NCBI GenBank assembly: GCA_036323355.1
Contig: AP028876.1
Span: 3,038,001 to 3,102,000, forward strand
DNA: 64,000 nt
DNA from: Gottschalkiaceae bacterium SANA
GTDB taxonomy: Bacteria; Bacillota; Clostridia; Tissierellales; GPF-1
Direction: 5' to 3'
Part shown: positions 8,147-18,240 of the stretch, piece by piece
How the letters are laid out: each line of letters begins with the position of its first letter
Numbering within the stretch: the first letter of the stretch is position 1
The notes under the pieces: model-generated
Databases searched by the model: none
The model's input: the letters and a program-made list of their open reading frames with translations, nothing else
What the model was told of the DNA's origin: nothing
Position numbers and translations under genes: made by a program

Positions 8147-9268
8147 ATGAACAGAAAAGAAGTCTACACCATATCAATTGCCAATTATAAATTCAATAGA
8201 ATTGTCAATTCCATAGCAGGACTCTTAAAAGAATGGAGTTACAAGTATTCCATTCGGAAGAAAATGGATTTTAAGAAGTTTAAAAGAGATCGTACTTATC
8301 ATCAAGCCATCACCCGCTATTACAGACAATATGGCCTTAAAAAAGTGGACTGTTATTGGCATGATCTTTGTAAAGACTTTAATGGCCTAGCCAGTGAAAA
8401 GTATATACCGGACTATATTTACCACCGCTATATTGAACCTAAATTCAATAAGATTATAATGGCCCATGCCTATTCCGACAAAAACACCTATCAAAGATTC
8501 GAAGACCTTGTCAGAATACCCAAAGCACTGATCTATAACATGAATGGCATCTTTTACAATGGCTGTCATCAGGAAATTAGCAGAGCTCAAGCCATTCAAA
8601 TCATCAAGAATATGGACCAAGACTATCTAATTAAACCCAGCATAGACTCCGGTGGCGGCAAAAACATTGCCCTCCTCTCTAATAAAAATGGAGAGCTCTT
8701 TGTCGACCGCCAAAAAAAATCGATTGAAGACCTTCTTAAGCAATACCATATGGATTATTCCATACAAGAAATTTATAAACAGGTCGATTACCTGTCTAGG
8801 GTCAATCCCAATGCCATGAACTCAATACGCGTTTATACCATGCGAATGGATGACAAAATTCTTTATATGGATTCTTATATTCGCTTTGGAATAAATGATG
8901 CCCTTGTCGATAACACCGTTAGTGGCGGTGTATTCTGTCGCATTGAAAGTGACGGAAACTTATCAAAAGAAGCCTACGATGGCAAATATCGAGCTTATGA
9001 AGAACATCCCCAATCAAAAATCAAATTTCAAGCCATTAAAATTACCCAGTTTGATCAGATCAAGGAAAAAGCCCAGCTCATGCATAAAAAGCTTCCTCAT
9101 TTCAAATTCGTCTCTTGGGATCTTGGCATTGATGAACATGAAGAAATCTGCTTAATTGAAGTGAATTTAAAGCATCAAAATATCATCGCCTTTCAATTGC
9201 TTAATGGTCCTGTTTTTGGCGACTATACAGACCAAATTCTAAAAGAAACCTTTCACGCTAAAGCTTGA
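8147..9268 (+). CDS. Sugar-transfer-associated ATP-grasp protein (ATPgrasp_ST, copy 1 of 3)
   Basis: This protein of about 373 residues matches the sugar-transfer-associated ATP-grasp family. Key parts are the glycine-rich loop KPSIDSGGGKNI near residue 160, SRVNPNAMNSIRVYTMR, SGGVFCRIESDG, and the C-terminal ISxDLGI-like strand with IEVNLKHQNIIAFQLLNGPVFGDYT. ATG at 8147 has AGGGGA eight bases upstream; the in-frame GTG at 8141 is too close to it. It follows the TupA-like gene by about 20 bp. Its end overlaps the convergent LicC/LicA gene by 11 bp. Two relatives lie at 61.6-63.8 kb. Confidence 0.83.
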   Translation: MNRKEVYTISIANYKFNRIVNSIAGLLKEWSYKYSIRKKMDFKKFKRDRTYHQAITRYYRQYGLKKVDCYWHDLCKDFNGLASEKYIPDYIYHRYIEPKFNKIIMAHAYSDKNTYQRFEDLVRIPKALIYNMNGIFYNGCHQEISRAQAIQIIKNMDQDYLIKPSIDSGGGKNIALLSNKNGELFVDRQKKSIEDLLKQYHMDYSIQEIYKQVDYLSRVNPNAMNSIRVYTMRMDDKILYMDSYIRFGINDALVDNTVSGGVFCRIESDGNLSKEAYDGKYRAYEEHPQSKIKFQAIKITQFDQIKEKAQLMHKKLPHFKFVSWDLGIDEHEEICLIEVNLKHQNIIAFQLLNGPVFGDYTDQILKETFHAKA

Positions 9269-11024
9269 TCACTTCCTGATAATACGCTTTTGCATATCGA
9301 TACATGTTTAAGGTATACGCTCCAAACGAAAGGCCCAAGGCCTGTTTATACAAGGCCCACAAGGACCATAAAAATCCACCCAATGCCATATAGGCATAAA
9401 CACGAATGCGCTCATCTTCATTCGGTTCTCTATGAAAGTAGTACTGCATCAAATGCTCCACTTGATCTTTGGAAAAATGACTATAGATTGCAAACATGGA
9501 CAGATCAATCAAGGGATCACACATTCCTGCATACTCCCAGTCAATTAATGTCATTTTCAAATCATCATCAACCAAAAAATTGTCACAGTTCGCATCGATA
9601 TGAGCCATTGTCTTTACAAGGGGATATGACTGCAAACGCTCTAGCAGAAGATCCATGTTGGCTCGCACTTTCGAATAATCCTCAAATAAAATGGCATGCC
9701 TATCCATACAAAGTTTTTCATAGAATCGAATGCTTTTGCCCATGTCAAAGCTATGGTCCACTTGAATATCACTGGTGTGGAGTTTTTTCAGCATTGCCAT
9801 GGCTGCCTTCAATTCATCCACATTTTCCGTGTTCAAGGCTCTGGTATTTTCCTCATATTTAGCGATTTTAATGCCTGTCTTTGGATCAAAATGCACAAGG
9901 ACTTCGGTGAACTGAAGAGGAGCGAGGGCCCGATAAGTGGCATATTCTTCTTGTCTATTAATTAATTGATCTGTTCCCTCACCAGGAATTCTGCAAATAT
10001 ATGACTCTCCACAAACTTCAAACAGAAAAGAACGATTTGTCATGCCTAGCTTCAAAGGGACAATCCCATTAATCTGTCTTTCCTCTACGTTAAATACACG
10101 GGCAATAACTTTCATGGTCTCATTTTTTGAATTGACTTGGTAGGTCTTATCAAATACGCGCAGTTCTTCCAGATTTTCAAATTCATAAACGACTTTTCGC
10201 GACTGCTGATTAGCAAATATTTCCAATGTATCCAGGTGGTTGCACAGCACGTCTTCCCAATAATAATTCTTTGTTCCAGGACGATGATAAGCCGACTCCA
10301 ATAAGGGACGTATTTTCTCAGAAAACTCTTTTGAAAAATATACAGGACCATACATATGCCATTCTTGAAAGCCACCAAGCTCGACTCGGCGAATTCGATT
10401 TTTATGATCTGTAAACACACACCATTCCTCGGTTTCTGCTTCCGCTTTCACCGTACAGTACCAACTGTCATATTCATAAGCATGAAATAAATTATCCACC
10501 ATATAATTATCACTAGACAAAACATAGCTATTGGACAACTTGTGTCTGACGCAATATAAAGAAGACAAGTTATTTCTTTGCGCATAATCCTCACAATATA
10601 CCAATTCAACCCCAAAGAGATCAATCAAATAGTCAAACTTCTCTTTTAAATATCCAACCACAAGGGTAATCTGATAAATGCCCACCTCATGCAATTGTCG
10701 GATCTGTCGTTCAATCATCCGCTCACCATGAACACTCAGCAAGGCTTTAGGGCATTCATATGATAGTGGGACAAAACGTGAACTGAATCCTGCGGCCAAA
10801 ATAATGGCATTTTCAACACCATAGGTTTGTATCAGCTGATTCCCTTTTTCTGTTAATTGATAAGCCCCGGTCTTCTCAATCATTTGGTCTTTCAATAAGT
10901 CATTGATAACTTGATTGATGCTTGCAAGTGAAGAGGCGCATTCTTTTGCTATATCGCCTAGTGTTTCCATTGTTCCTTGTCGTAAAGCCATTAAAACGTT
11001 AAACTGCAAATGATTGAATTCCAT
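9258..11024 (-). CDS. Winged-helix / LicC cytidylyltransferase / LicA choline kinase fusion
   Basis: This 588-residue protein has three modules. Residues 1-70 look like a winged-helix domain (LGDIAKECASSLASINQVINDLL). Residues 71-300 form a LicC-like nucleotidyltransferase with AIILAAGFSSRF, PKALLSVHGERMIERQI and LSSDNYM. Residues 305-588 form a LicA-like choline kinase with HIDANCDN at 475-482 and the metal-binding DWE at 495. The LicA part would phosphorylate choline and the LicC part would make CDP-choline, the donor for phosphocholine on surface glycans. No LicD transferase or choline importer is in the window. It is the last gene of the operon starting near 18150. Choline or a related amino-alcohol is the likely substrate. 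Confidence 0.85.
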   Translation of the reverse strand: MEFNHLQFNVLMALRQGTMETLGDIAKECASSLASINQVINDLLKDQMIEKTGAYQLTEKGNQLIQTYGVENAIILAAGFSSRFVPLSYECPKALLSVHGERMIERQIRQLHEVGIYQITLVVGYLKEKFDYLIDLFGVELVYCEDYAQRNNLSSLYCVRHKLSNSYVLSSDNYMVDNLFHAYEYDSWYCTVKAEAETEEWCVFTDHKNRIRRVELGGFQEWHMYGPVYFSKEFSEKIRPLLESAYHRPGTKNYYWEDVLCNHLDTLEIFANQQSRKVVYEFENLEELRVFDKTYQVNSKNETMKVIARVFNVEERQINGIVPLKLGMTNRSFLFEVCGESYICRIPGEGTDQLINRQEEYATYRALAPLQFTEVLVHFDPKTGIKIAKYEENTRALNTENVDELKAAMAMLKKLHTSDIQVDHSFDMGKSIRFYEKLCMDRHAILFEDYSKVRANMDLLLERLQSYPLVKTMAHIDANCDNFLVDDDLKMTLIDWEYAGMCDPLIDLSMFAIYSHFSKDQVEHLMQYYFHREPNEDERIRVYAYMALGGFLWSLWALYKQALGLSFGAYTLNMYRYAKAYYQEVIKL

Positions 11025-11078
11025 AAGCCATGCACCCTCTTTACTTTTATCCTACTCCATAAGAAATCAATGCTTTGG

Positions 11079-12092
11079 TCATGCGTGATGTGTATACAGA
11101 TAGGCTTTTAGCTTGTCTTCAATTACAGCAAGCTCTTCCTCAACCCCTGGAATCTGCTCCCACAATTTTGTATTATTAATGGATTGCTCCGGTATAAAAT
11201 GCATCTTCTTATGACAATGATCTTTCTCGGAATAGCCTAACCACGCCATAATTTCCTTGCTTGTTTTTTCATATTGATAAATCAAATCTTCAAACTGAAT
11301 AAACATGGTGTGGCTTTTATCGAAGGTCTCACTTTTTCTATGGCTGCGCGTATACAAATACCATTGGCAAAAAACATCTACACTAGCTGTTGGTATCACA
11401 CGCCCATGCCAGATGTATTTTTCAAGCAAATACAAATCCCTTGGGTCGCGCTCCACCACAAAAACCTTTAAGTCATCAAAATATCGACAATATCGATCGA
11501 TATTTGAAGGTGGAACAATTTGCTCAACCATCAAATCTGGCTTATTTTCCATATTTGCGCATTCAAAAAGCCTCTTGGTATAGGCCCTCGTTTTAAGCAG
11601 GAAGTCCTCCTGGCTAGGCCGGCTGCATAAAGTCACTTCATTGGGCATTTCGTTTAAACCCCGTTCAACTTGCTTTCTCCAAAGTGTTTTCTGAAGCACT
11701 TTATTCCACATCCGTTTGCGGATATAGAAGGCTTTACCCCCATCAATTACGTCTTGATGCCAATAGCCCCCATAAGTAAATTCCGTTAAGTCATTGATGT
11801 AGTCATATGAAATTTCCTTCCATCGGTTTTGAAAGAAGGCTTCATACTTTGGAATCCATCGATTTCCCGAAAGGAAATCCACTTTTTTTTGATATCGTTT
11901 TAAAGCATGACCCGAATTATGTCTATGGTGGTTCTCAATCAAATTATACTCTAAGTCACTGATCCCTTCTGGATCTTGAATAAAGCGAAATTCATAATTC
12001 GTTAAATAATAACACTTGTCAAATTCGGAAATAAAATCACCAATCGCACTCGATCCCGTTCCATAATAACCCGTACAAGTCACTATTCTCAC
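11079..12092 (-). CDS. Sulfotransferase-like P-loop protein
   Basis: This 337-residue protein has an N-terminal P-loop-like TGYYGTGSSAIGDF (residues 6-19), matching the PAPS-binding loop of sulfotransferases. A later FVVERDPRDLYLLEKY corresponds to the 3'-phosphate-binding motif. It would transfer sulfate from PAPS to a glycan hydroxyl; the acceptor is unknown. GTG at 12092 has AAGGAG seven bases upstream. It lies one base after the preceding GT2 gene, so translation is probably coupled. No PAPS synthesis genes are in the window. A kinase-like role in this P-loop group cannot be excluded. Confidence 0.7.
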   Translation of the reverse strand: MRIVTCTGYYGTGSSAIGDFISEFDKCYYLTNYEFRFIQDPEGISDLEYNLIENHHRHNSGHALKRYQKKVDFLSGNRWIPKYEAFFQNRWKEISYDYINDLTEFTYGGYWHQDVIDGGKAFYIRKRMWNKVLQKTLWRKQVERGLNEMPNEVTLCSRPSQEDFLLKTRAYTKRLFECANMENKPDLMVEQIVPPSNIDRYCRYFDDLKVFVVERDPRDLYLLEKYIWHGRVIPTASVDVFCQWYLYTRSHRKSETFDKSHTMFIQFEDLIYQYEKTSKEIMAWLGYSEKDHCHKKMHFIPEQSINNTKLWEQIPGVEEELAVIEDKLKAYLYTHHA

Positions 12093-12093
12093 C

Positions 12094-12978
12094 TTATAAC
12101 TCCTTCAGTTTTTTTACGTCTCTTCCATACATCCAATAGGCTGGCAAGAAGACACAAAGTCGATAAATGCGCGCAAGTCCCTCAAGAGAGATTTGCTTAC
12201 TTGCATGGGGAGCGTGTATAGAGAAACGCGTATAATTAATCAAAGCTTTAATCTTTGCTCTCACACTTGGAGACATCTTGTACCTCTGCCGATAATAACT
12301 TAAGGTCCCCAAGGGATTATCAACGCGAATCCGCGGCTCATTCGAGGTCAAGCCTCCGGCTTGAAATTCCTTGAACATGAAAATTTGGTCCGTATAAAGC
12401 AAGGGCATTTGACTTGTTACAACATCAAATAAAATGGCTTCTGTAATAAACCATTCTCCAGCAAAAACGGGAAAGGCTTGTTGGCGTAAAAGCGCAGTCT
12501 TGTAAACTTCAGGTTCTCCTTGAATGCCATAACGATCCCGGATCTCTATGGTATTTGATAACAACTCACCCTCTGGTGCACGGCCGATTCTCTTTCCATT
12601 CATATCCTGACACATGCCAACAAATCCACAATAGTCACATGTATCAAGCCGATCACAAAGAGGAATCATCTTCTCTATGGCGTCTTCTAGCAAAAAATCA
12701 TCACTATCTACGCAAACAAAATAGCTTCCCCGTGCTTTTTTAAAAGCCAAATTCATGGCTGTATGCTTTCCACCATTGTCTTTTCTTACATATGAAATAT
12801 CGACTTTTGCTTCCATTATAAAGCCTTTAACAAGCGATTCCGTATGGTCATTTGATCCATCATCGACAATCAACCATTCAAAATCACTGCAGCTTTGCTC
12901 GCACAAACTCTTGTATAAGCGTTTCAACAAGTCCGCACGGTTATAGCTTGGCGTAAATACCGTTATTCTCACAAGCAC
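12094..12978 (-). CDS. GT2-family glycosyltransferase
   Basis: This 294-residue GT-A enzyme begins ITVFTPSYNRADLLKRLYKSL and carries WLIVDDGSNDHT and the metal-binding VCVDSDDF (DxD). The C-terminal part is short, with one hydrophobic stretch (VFLPAYWMYG). GTG at 12978 or a second GTG at 12972 could be the start; AAGGA is nearer the first. It sits between a GT4 and the sulfotransferase-like gene in the GDP-fucose operon. Confidence 0.87.
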   Translation of the reverse strand: MLVRITVFTPSYNRADLLKRLYKSLCEQSCSDFEWLIVDDGSNDHTESLVKGFIMEAKVDISYVRKDNGGKHTAMNLAFKKARGSYFVCVDSDDFLLEDAIEKMIPLCDRLDTCDYCGFVGMCQDMNGKRIGRAPEGELLSNTIEIRDRYGIQGEPEVYKTALLRQQAFPVFAGEWFITEAILFDVVTSQMPLLYTDQIFMFKEFQAGGLTSNEPRIRVDNPLGTLSYYRQRYKMSPSVRAKIKALINYTRFSIHAPHASKQISLEGLARIYRLCVFLPAYWMYGRDVKKLKEL

Positions 12979-12989
12979 TTCATCCTTTC

Positions 12990-14114
12990 TTATTGGCTGA
13001 TCGATCCTTCATAAATATCAAGTAGTTTCGCTTCCATCAGACTCCAACTATAGCGCTTCTCATATAAAGCTCGGCCATTCTTCCCCAATTCATTGCGCAA
13101 ATCCGCCGATTTCAGTTGCTTGGCCGCTTCCAAAAAGTCAGCCCCACTATAGCGAATGCCCAAGCCAATCTGCTTGATTAAATCTTCTGGAATCGTCTCT
13201 TTACATACAATGATTGCTTTTCCCAGTGCCATTGCCTCATAAATCTTATTGGGCGCTGAGTAGCGATGATTTTCAATCATTGGATTGTAGGTCGCAAAGA
13301 GGATATCGGCCTCTTTCTCCAATTCAAGTACTTGTTTATAAGCCATGCGCCCATAATAGAAGATGTTCTCCCCTGCATCTTTAAAGGCCTCTTCATACAA
13401 GCCAAATCCACCAATATGCAATTCCATATCGTTGCGCCCTTTTATCACCTCTGCTACTTCTAGCAGCAAACGATCACCCTGCAAAATTCCCACATAAACA
13501 ATCTTCAAGCGCTCTTTCCTTCTTCCACTGACCCTCTGCTGATCCAGTATGGAAAGATCCGGTGAGTTATAGATGACTTCTAGGCGTTTGGGCTTGGCTT
13601 TGCTGATCTGGTCTCTCCGCTGTTCGGTACAAATCAAGCTGCAATCCGCAGCATTGATAACCGAATTTTCAATAGCGGCAACAAGCGCTTTTCCCCATTT
13701 TGTCGGGATGGTGTGGGAGGAAACATAGTAATCATAAATATCATAAATAAGGCGTTTTTTATATTTTTTGGCTATCCATTTTGTTGGCAAAGCGGTGTCC
13801 AAATCACAAGCATGTATAATGGTAAGGTCTTTTTCCATGGCTCGCAATTGCTTATAGATCCACCGATTAAAGTGTATAATTCTTCCCGCATTCGCCAATC
13901 CACTTCCATAATGAGCGCGCAAGGAAAAGTATCGGACTTTTGCACGTCCATAAGGTGTTTTAAAGGAACATGTTTCTTCATATAGCCGGTTTCGATCCCA
14001 GCCCAAAACAACACATGTATAGCCTGCTTTAAGTGCGACCCCAACTTCCTTTTGCAATCTTGAGTCATTCTCAATCGTCCCCGACCGAATAAATACGATT
14101 GTCTGCCTCTCCAT
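12990..14114 (-). CDS. GT4-like glycosyltransferase
   Basis: This protein of about 374 residues has the GT-B layout. The N-terminal domain contains SGTIENDSRLQKEV and HACDLDTALPTKW; the C-terminal donor domain contains VIYNSPD, VYVGILQGDR, HIGGFG, and SAPNKIYEAMALGKAIIV, the usual NDP-sugar-binding ExxA region. ATG at 14114 has GAGGTG seven bases upstream. It overlaps no neighbour and lies between two other glycosyltransferases. Specificity is unknown. Confidence 0.84.
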   Translation of the reverse strand: MERQTIVFIRSGTIENDSRLQKEVGVALKAGYTCVVLGWDRNRLYEETCSFKTPYGRAKVRYFSLRAHYGSGLANAGRIIHFNRWIYKQLRAMEKDLTIIHACDLDTALPTKWIAKKYKKRLIYDIYDYYVSSHTIPTKWGKALVAAIENSVINAADCSLICTEQRRDQISKAKPKRLEVIYNSPDLSILDQQRVSGRRKERLKIVYVGILQGDRLLLEVAEVIKGRNDMELHIGGFGLYEEAFKDAGENIFYYGRMAYKQVLELEKEADILFATYNPMIENHRYSAPNKIYEAMALGKAIIVCKETIPEDLIKQIGLGIRYSGADFLEAAKQLKSADLRNELGKNGRALYEKRYSWSLMEAKLLDIYEGSISQ

Positions 14115-14137
14115 TAAAATACACCTCATCCCTCAAC

Positions 14138-15262
14138 CTATGCCAAGCAAGCACCATAAACTTTTTTCATCTCTTCAACAACCAGTTTTTGCTCATAGGG
14201 TTTTACAAGTACTCTGGCCCGTTCACCCATCTCTTCCCTCATGGATGGCCCTGCATACAAGCGTTTCACCGCAAAGGAGAATGCCGCTTGTTGATCAAGC
14301 TCTACAAGAAAGCCACTCTCTCCATCAACCACCAAATCACGATTCCCGCGACACCTGCTTGCAACAATGGGAAGCCCCGTCGCCATCGCTTCCATTAAAA
14401 AGACCGGCAGACCTTCCCGATAAGAACTGGAAACAACCACGTCTGAAAGTTGCAAGAGCTTGTCCACATCTTTTCGAAAACCCAGCATTTCAACATGTTT
14501 TTCAACCCCCAAAGCCTTGATCAAGGCATGGTATTCCTGATCCAAAACACCTTCGCCAACAAGAAGTAATTTTATCTTGGGAATTTCCTTTCGCAATTCA
14601 TCAATCATTTGAATCAATAACGTCTGATTTTTATTCTTATTATAATCCGCCGCCAAGGTTAAAATAAAGGCATCCTTCTTAAAGCCATATTCATTTCTCA
14701 AAAGCAGCTTCTCCGCCTGACAAACGGGGTGATATTTCTTTAAGTCAACCCCCACACCATGTACATGTACCAAGGTCTTTGCAGAAAAGCGGCGTGTACG
14801 CGCTAATTCATAGTCCTCTTTATTAATGGTAATTAAACAGTCCGTCCAGCGTGCCAGTTGTTTTTCAATCGGATAATAGACAGCCCAAGCAAACTTGCTG
14901 GCACCTTTAAAGAAATGAAAACCATGGGCGGTATACACAACTCGGCTTCCCTCTTTTCTAGCCTTGATGGATGCAAGCCGACCAAGAACACCGCCCACTG
15001 GCGTATGGCAGTGGATCAAGGAATATCCTTCAAGATCAATTGCTTTTTTCAACTGAAAAAAAGCTTTCACATTAGACAGTCGCAAGGGATTTCGTTTGAT
15101 TGCAAGCGAAATTTTCCTATCACAATAAGGGATTCTTTGGTCTCCCCCACAGGCGACATGCACTTCATAGCCGGCCTTTTTAAATTCATGAAGATAGGGC
15201 AAGTGAAATTTCATAATATGACCCTGATCTTCTGTTGCAACAAATAATACCTTTTTCGTCAT
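14138..15262 (-). CDS. GT4-family glycosyltransferase, EpsD-like (paralogue)
   Basis: This protein of about 374 residues starts TKKVLFVATEDQGHIMKFHLPYL and contains HCHTPVGGVLGRLA, YTAHGFHFFKGAS and the donor motif YREGLPVFLMEAMATGLPIVA. It is a close paralogue of the enzyme at 2303-3466, so the two flanking operons probably build related glycans. The start is uncertain: ATG at 15262 best fits the paralogue, but the ribosome site AAGGTGA is a little far, and GTG or TTG codons just upstream are possible. Confidence 0.86.
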   Translation of the reverse strand: MTKKVLFVATEDQGHIMKFHLPYLHEFKKAGYEVHVACGGDQRIPYCDRKISLAIKRNPLRLSNVKAFFQLKKAIDLEGYSLIHCHTPVGGVLGRLASIKARKEGSRVVYTAHGFHFFKGASKFAWAVYYPIEKQLARWTDCLITINKEDYELARTRRFSAKTLVHVHGVGVDLKKYHPVCQAEKLLLRNEYGFKKDAFILTLAADYNKNKNQTLLIQMIDELRKEIPKIKLLLVGEGVLDQEYHALIKALGVEKHVEMLGFRKDVDKLLQLSDVVVSSSYREGLPVFLMEAMATGLPIVASRCRGNRDLVVDGESGFLVELDQQAAFSFAVKRLYAGPSMREEMGERARVLVKPYEQKLVVEEMKKVYGACLA

Positions 15263-15345
15263 CTTCAAATCATTCACCTTACTTTTCCAATCCTTCTCTA
15301 TCCTCAAACAAAAAAAACCATATGCTTGTCATCATGCTTACAGCC

Positions 15346-16287
15346 TTACATCCGTTTCTTTTCTGATGCCAAATACCATTGATAAACCGTTTCAATGCCC
15401 TGGTCCAAAGAAACCTTGTGCTTCCAACCGGTCTCTTTTAGCAAACCAATATCCAGCAGTTTTCTGGGGGTGCCATCCGGCTTGGAAAGGTCCTTAACAA
15501 TTGTTCCCTTGTAACCAACAACCGATTGAATGATTTTCGCCAATTCACCAATCTCCAAATCCTCCCCAGTCCCAATATTCACATGGATCTCCTTGCTGTA
15601 ATGTTTCATAAGATGCACACAGGCATCGGCCAAATCGTCCACATAAAGAAACTCCCGCTTGGGTTTCCCCGTTCCCCACATAACAATTTCACTCTTTCCA
15701 TTTACCTTGGCTTCATGAAATTTTCGAATCAATGCAGGCATTACATGAGAATTTTCCAAGTCAAAGTTGTCATTAATCCCATATAAATTGGTCGGCATGG
15801 CAGATATAAAATCACACTTGTACTGACGCCGATAAAATTTACATAACTCAATTCCAGCGATCTTTGCAATCGCATAGGCCTCGTTGGTCGCTTCCAAAGG
15901 TCCTGTCAACAAGGCCTCTTCACTGATGGGCTGTGACGCCAACTTTGGATAGATGCAAGACGACCCCAAGAACAACAACTTTTTTACCCCATATCGATAG
16001 GCGCAGTGAATTACATTGGCTTCAATCATTAAATTGTTATAAATGAATTCTGCGGGATAGGTATTGTTGGCCTGAATCCCCCCCACTTTGGCAGCCGCTA
16101 AAAAAACATAGTCCGGCCGCTCAGCCTTAAAAAAAGCCTCCACTTCGGCCTGCCTCATAAGATTCACTTCAGCAGATGTTTTTCCAATAATATTCTCATA
16201 TCCCCGCGCCTTTAAGTTTCTAACGATTGCAGAACCAACCATTCCTCGGTGACCCGCAACATAAATCTTTGCCTCTTTATTCATCAT
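15346..16287 (-). CDS. fcl: GDP-L-fucose synthase
   Basis: This 313-residue NADPH-dependent epimerase/reductase turns GDP-4-keto-6-deoxymannose into GDP-L-fucose. It has the [11 protein letters not shown] nucleotide loop near residue 13, the family-typical [27 protein letters not shown], and the Y-xxx-K pair in [11 protein letters not shown]. It directly follows gmd, the enzyme that makes its substrate, with an 8-bp gap. Together they supply GDP-fucose to the four glycosyltransferases downstream. Length fits the family. Confidence 0.95.
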   Translation of the reverse strand: MMNKEAKIYVAGHRGMVGSAIVRNLKARGYENIIGKTSAEVNLMRQAEVEAFFKAERPDYVFLAAAKVGGIQANNTYPAEFIYNNLMIEANVIHCAYRYGVKKLLFLGSSCIYPKLASQPISEEALLTGPLEATNEAYAIAKIAGIELCKFYRRQYKCDFISAMPTNLYGINDNFDLENSHVMPALIRKFHEAKVNGKSEIVMWGTGKPKREFLYVDDLADACVHLMKHYSKEIHVNIGTGEDLEIGELAKIIQSVVGYKGTIVKDLSKPDGTPRKLLDIGLLKETGWKHKVSLDQGIETVYQWYLASEKKRM

Positions 16288-16295
16288 AAGCCTCT

Positions 16296-17378
16296 CTAAT
16301 CAAATTCTCGTTGAATTCTCGTCTCTCGATCAACCCGCTTCATATCGCTTTCAACCATGATTTTAACCAGGTCTTCAAAGCTTGTTTGCCTTGGATTCCA
16401 AGCAAGCATGGTCTTTGCTTTGGTGGGATCACCTAACAATTGCTCCACTTCAGAAGGACGAAAATACTTAGGGTCCACCTCTACCAAAACCTTGCCGGTC
16501 TTTTGGTCAATGCCCTTTTCATCAAGGCCTTCGCCCTGCCAGTCCAATTTAATCCCCGCTTCTAAAAAGGCCAGGCTGGTAAACTCCCGCACAGAATGCA
16601 TTTCACCCGTGGCAATAACAAAGTCTTCGGGCTGGTCATGCTGCATCATCAACCACATGCACTCCACATAGTCGCGGGCATAGCCCCAGTCTCGCTTTGC
16701 ATTCATATTTCCCAAATACAATTTTTCTTGACTTCCCTTTAGAATTCGCGCCGCCGCCAAAGTGATTTTCCGTGTAACAAAGGTTTCACCCCTTCGCTCT
16801 GACTCATGATTAAATAGGATGCCATTGACTGCAAACATATTGTAGGCTTCTCGATAATTCCTTGTGATCCAATAGGCATATAATTTGGCCACCCCATAGG
16901 GTGAACGTGGGTGAAAGGGAGTCGTTTCTTTTTGTGGCACTTCCTGGACTTTGCCAAAGAGTTCTGACGTTGAAGCCTGATAAATTCGAGTGTGCTTCTC
17001 ATATCCCAAAAAACGAACGGCTTCCAATAAGCGTAAGGTTCCAATTCCATCCGTATCTGCCGTGTACTCAGGCACCTCAAATGAAACCTTTACATGCGAC
17101 ATGGCTGCCAAATTATAAATCTCGTCAGGCTTAATTTCCCGCACCAGCCGAATCAAATTTGTCGAGTCTGTCATATCACCATAGTGCAATTGCACCTTCC
17201 GTTCACTCTTCATATCCTTGATCAATTCATCCAAATACAGATGTTCAATTCGACCCGTATTAAAGGAGGAAGATCGACGAATAATGCCATGCACCTGGTA
17301 GCCTTTACTTAATAATAGTTCGGCTAAAAACGATCCATCCTGCCCCGTGATCCCTGTGATTAATGCCACTTTACCCAT
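16296..17378 (-). CDS. gmd: GDP-mannose 4,6-dehydratase
   Basis: This 360-residue short-chain dehydrogenase-type enzyme makes GDP-4-keto-6-deoxymannose from GDP-mannose. It shows [42 protein letters not shown], the catalytic TSELFGKVQ, and the Y-xxx-K pair in [28 protein letters not shown] and [14 protein letters not shown] are also diagnostic. ATG at 17378 follows GGAGG. It pairs with fcl. No GDP-mannose-supplying gene (manB/manC) is present in the window. Confidence 0.95.
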   Translation of the reverse strand: MGKVALITGITGQDGSFLAELLLSKGYQVHGIIRRSSSFNTGRIEHLYLDELIKDMKSERKVQLHYGDMTDSTNLIRLVREIKPDEIYNLAAMSHVKVSFEVPEYTADTDGIGTLRLLEAVRFLGYEKHTRIYQASTSELFGKVQEVPQKETTPFHPRSPYGVAKLYAYWITRNYREAYNMFAVNGILFNHESERRGETFVTRKITLAAARILKGSQEKLYLGNMNAKRDWGYARDYVECMWLMMQHDQPEDFVIATGEMHSVREFTSLAFLEAGIKLDWQGEGLDEKGIDQKTGKVLVEVDPKYFRPSEVEQLLGDPTKAKTMLAWNPRQTSFEDLVKIMVESDMKRVDRETRIQREFD

Positions 17379-17394
17379 ATAAATAACCTCCGTC

Positions 17395-18150
17395 CTAATT
17401 TTTACCTAAAGCCCTTCTCACGCCATTCTTCATCACTAAAAATCGATGAATTATGCTTAGCACGCAAGAAGGAGCTATGCCATTTCGTCTCTTGATTTCA
17501 TCATACTCGCGAAATACATCTTTGGGATTGTCGTTGCCAATGCCGCCTTCTCGCCAAGCTGCCACCTCAACATCTTTCATAATCACTGGTGGAAAGTTTT
17601 TATAAGCCCGCAGCAAAAGATCATAATCCATGGCGTAACGACATCCAAGATTAAAGCCACCGTACTTGTCAAAATACTTGCGATTCATAAACATGCCCTG
17701 ATGAGGCAAGCGCATACTAAAGAGCAAATAGGCCTTGCAAAAATGCAAGTTCTTAGGCGCAATCCAATATACCAAATCCCCCGTTAGATTCACCCGGTGA
17801 ATCTTGCCGCAAACAATCATATCATCACAATCGACCCCATCCATCATTTCTTCTATGGCCTGGTCCTTTAAGAAGTAATCGTCTGCACCCAAAAAATAAA
17901 GAAAATCACCCCTGGCATGCTTAAGGCCCTTGTTAAATGCATCCGCAATGCCTTCATCCGCTTCACTAATATAACGAAGAGAATCACCATATTCGTCTAA
18001 AATCCCCACCGTACCATCGGTTGAAGCACCATCAATAACAAGTAACTCCAAGGATTCGTAGGTCTGACTTAAAACAGAGTCAATTGCTTGTCTCAAATTT
18101 TCTTTTGCATTGTACGTCGCTATTATAACGGTTACCATTTTGCTTGCCAT
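17395..18150 (-). CDS. GT2-family glycosyltransferase
   Basis: This enzyme of about 250 residues starts [22 protein letters not shown] and has [12 protein letters not shown] and the metal site FLGADDYF in place of the usual Dx[17 protein letters not shown] is typical of WcaA/colanic-type GT2 proteins. It is the first gene of the operon ending at 9258. Start choice is uncertain: ATG at 18150 is used here, with GTG at 18162 and an ATG at 18138 as alternatives around a GGGAGAG ribosome site. Confidence 0.87.
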   Translation of the reverse strand: MASKMVTVIIATYNAKENLRQAIDSVLSQTYESLELLVIDGASTDGTVGILDEYGDSLRYISEADEGIADAFNKGLKHARGDFLYFLGADDYFLKDQAIEEMMDGVDCDDMIVCGKIHRVNLTGDLVYWIAPKNLHFCKAYLLFSMRLPHQGMFMNRKYFDKYGGFNLGCRYAMDYDLLLRAYKNFPPVIMKDVEVAAWREGGIGNDNPKDVFREYDEIKRRNGIAPSCVLSIIHRFLVMKNGVRRALGKN

Positions 18151-18195
18151 TTTCTCTGCCACTCTCCCGCTTCAATTATTCCATAAATTTCTATC

Positions 18196-18240
18196 TCTAT
18201 TTTACACTATAATTTTCAATGTTTTACCTTAAAAGTCACC
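18196..18240 (-). promoter_or_regulatory. Conserved leader block of the GDP-fucose operon
   Basis: The minus strand reads GGTGACTTTTAAGG, then ATTGAAAATTATA, then GTGTAAAATA. This is nearly the same as the block ahead of rfbB at 5621-5666. The GTGTAAAATA core is about 50 bases from the first start codon. TAAAAT may be the -10 box; no canonical -35 is at the right distance. Confidence 0.5.

Noticed and set aside
9290-9862. 190-codon plus-strand reading frame
   Set aside because: It lies entirely antisense to the choline-kinase part of the LicC/LicA gene, has no ribosome site and looks like low-complexity His/Pro-rich shadow protein.
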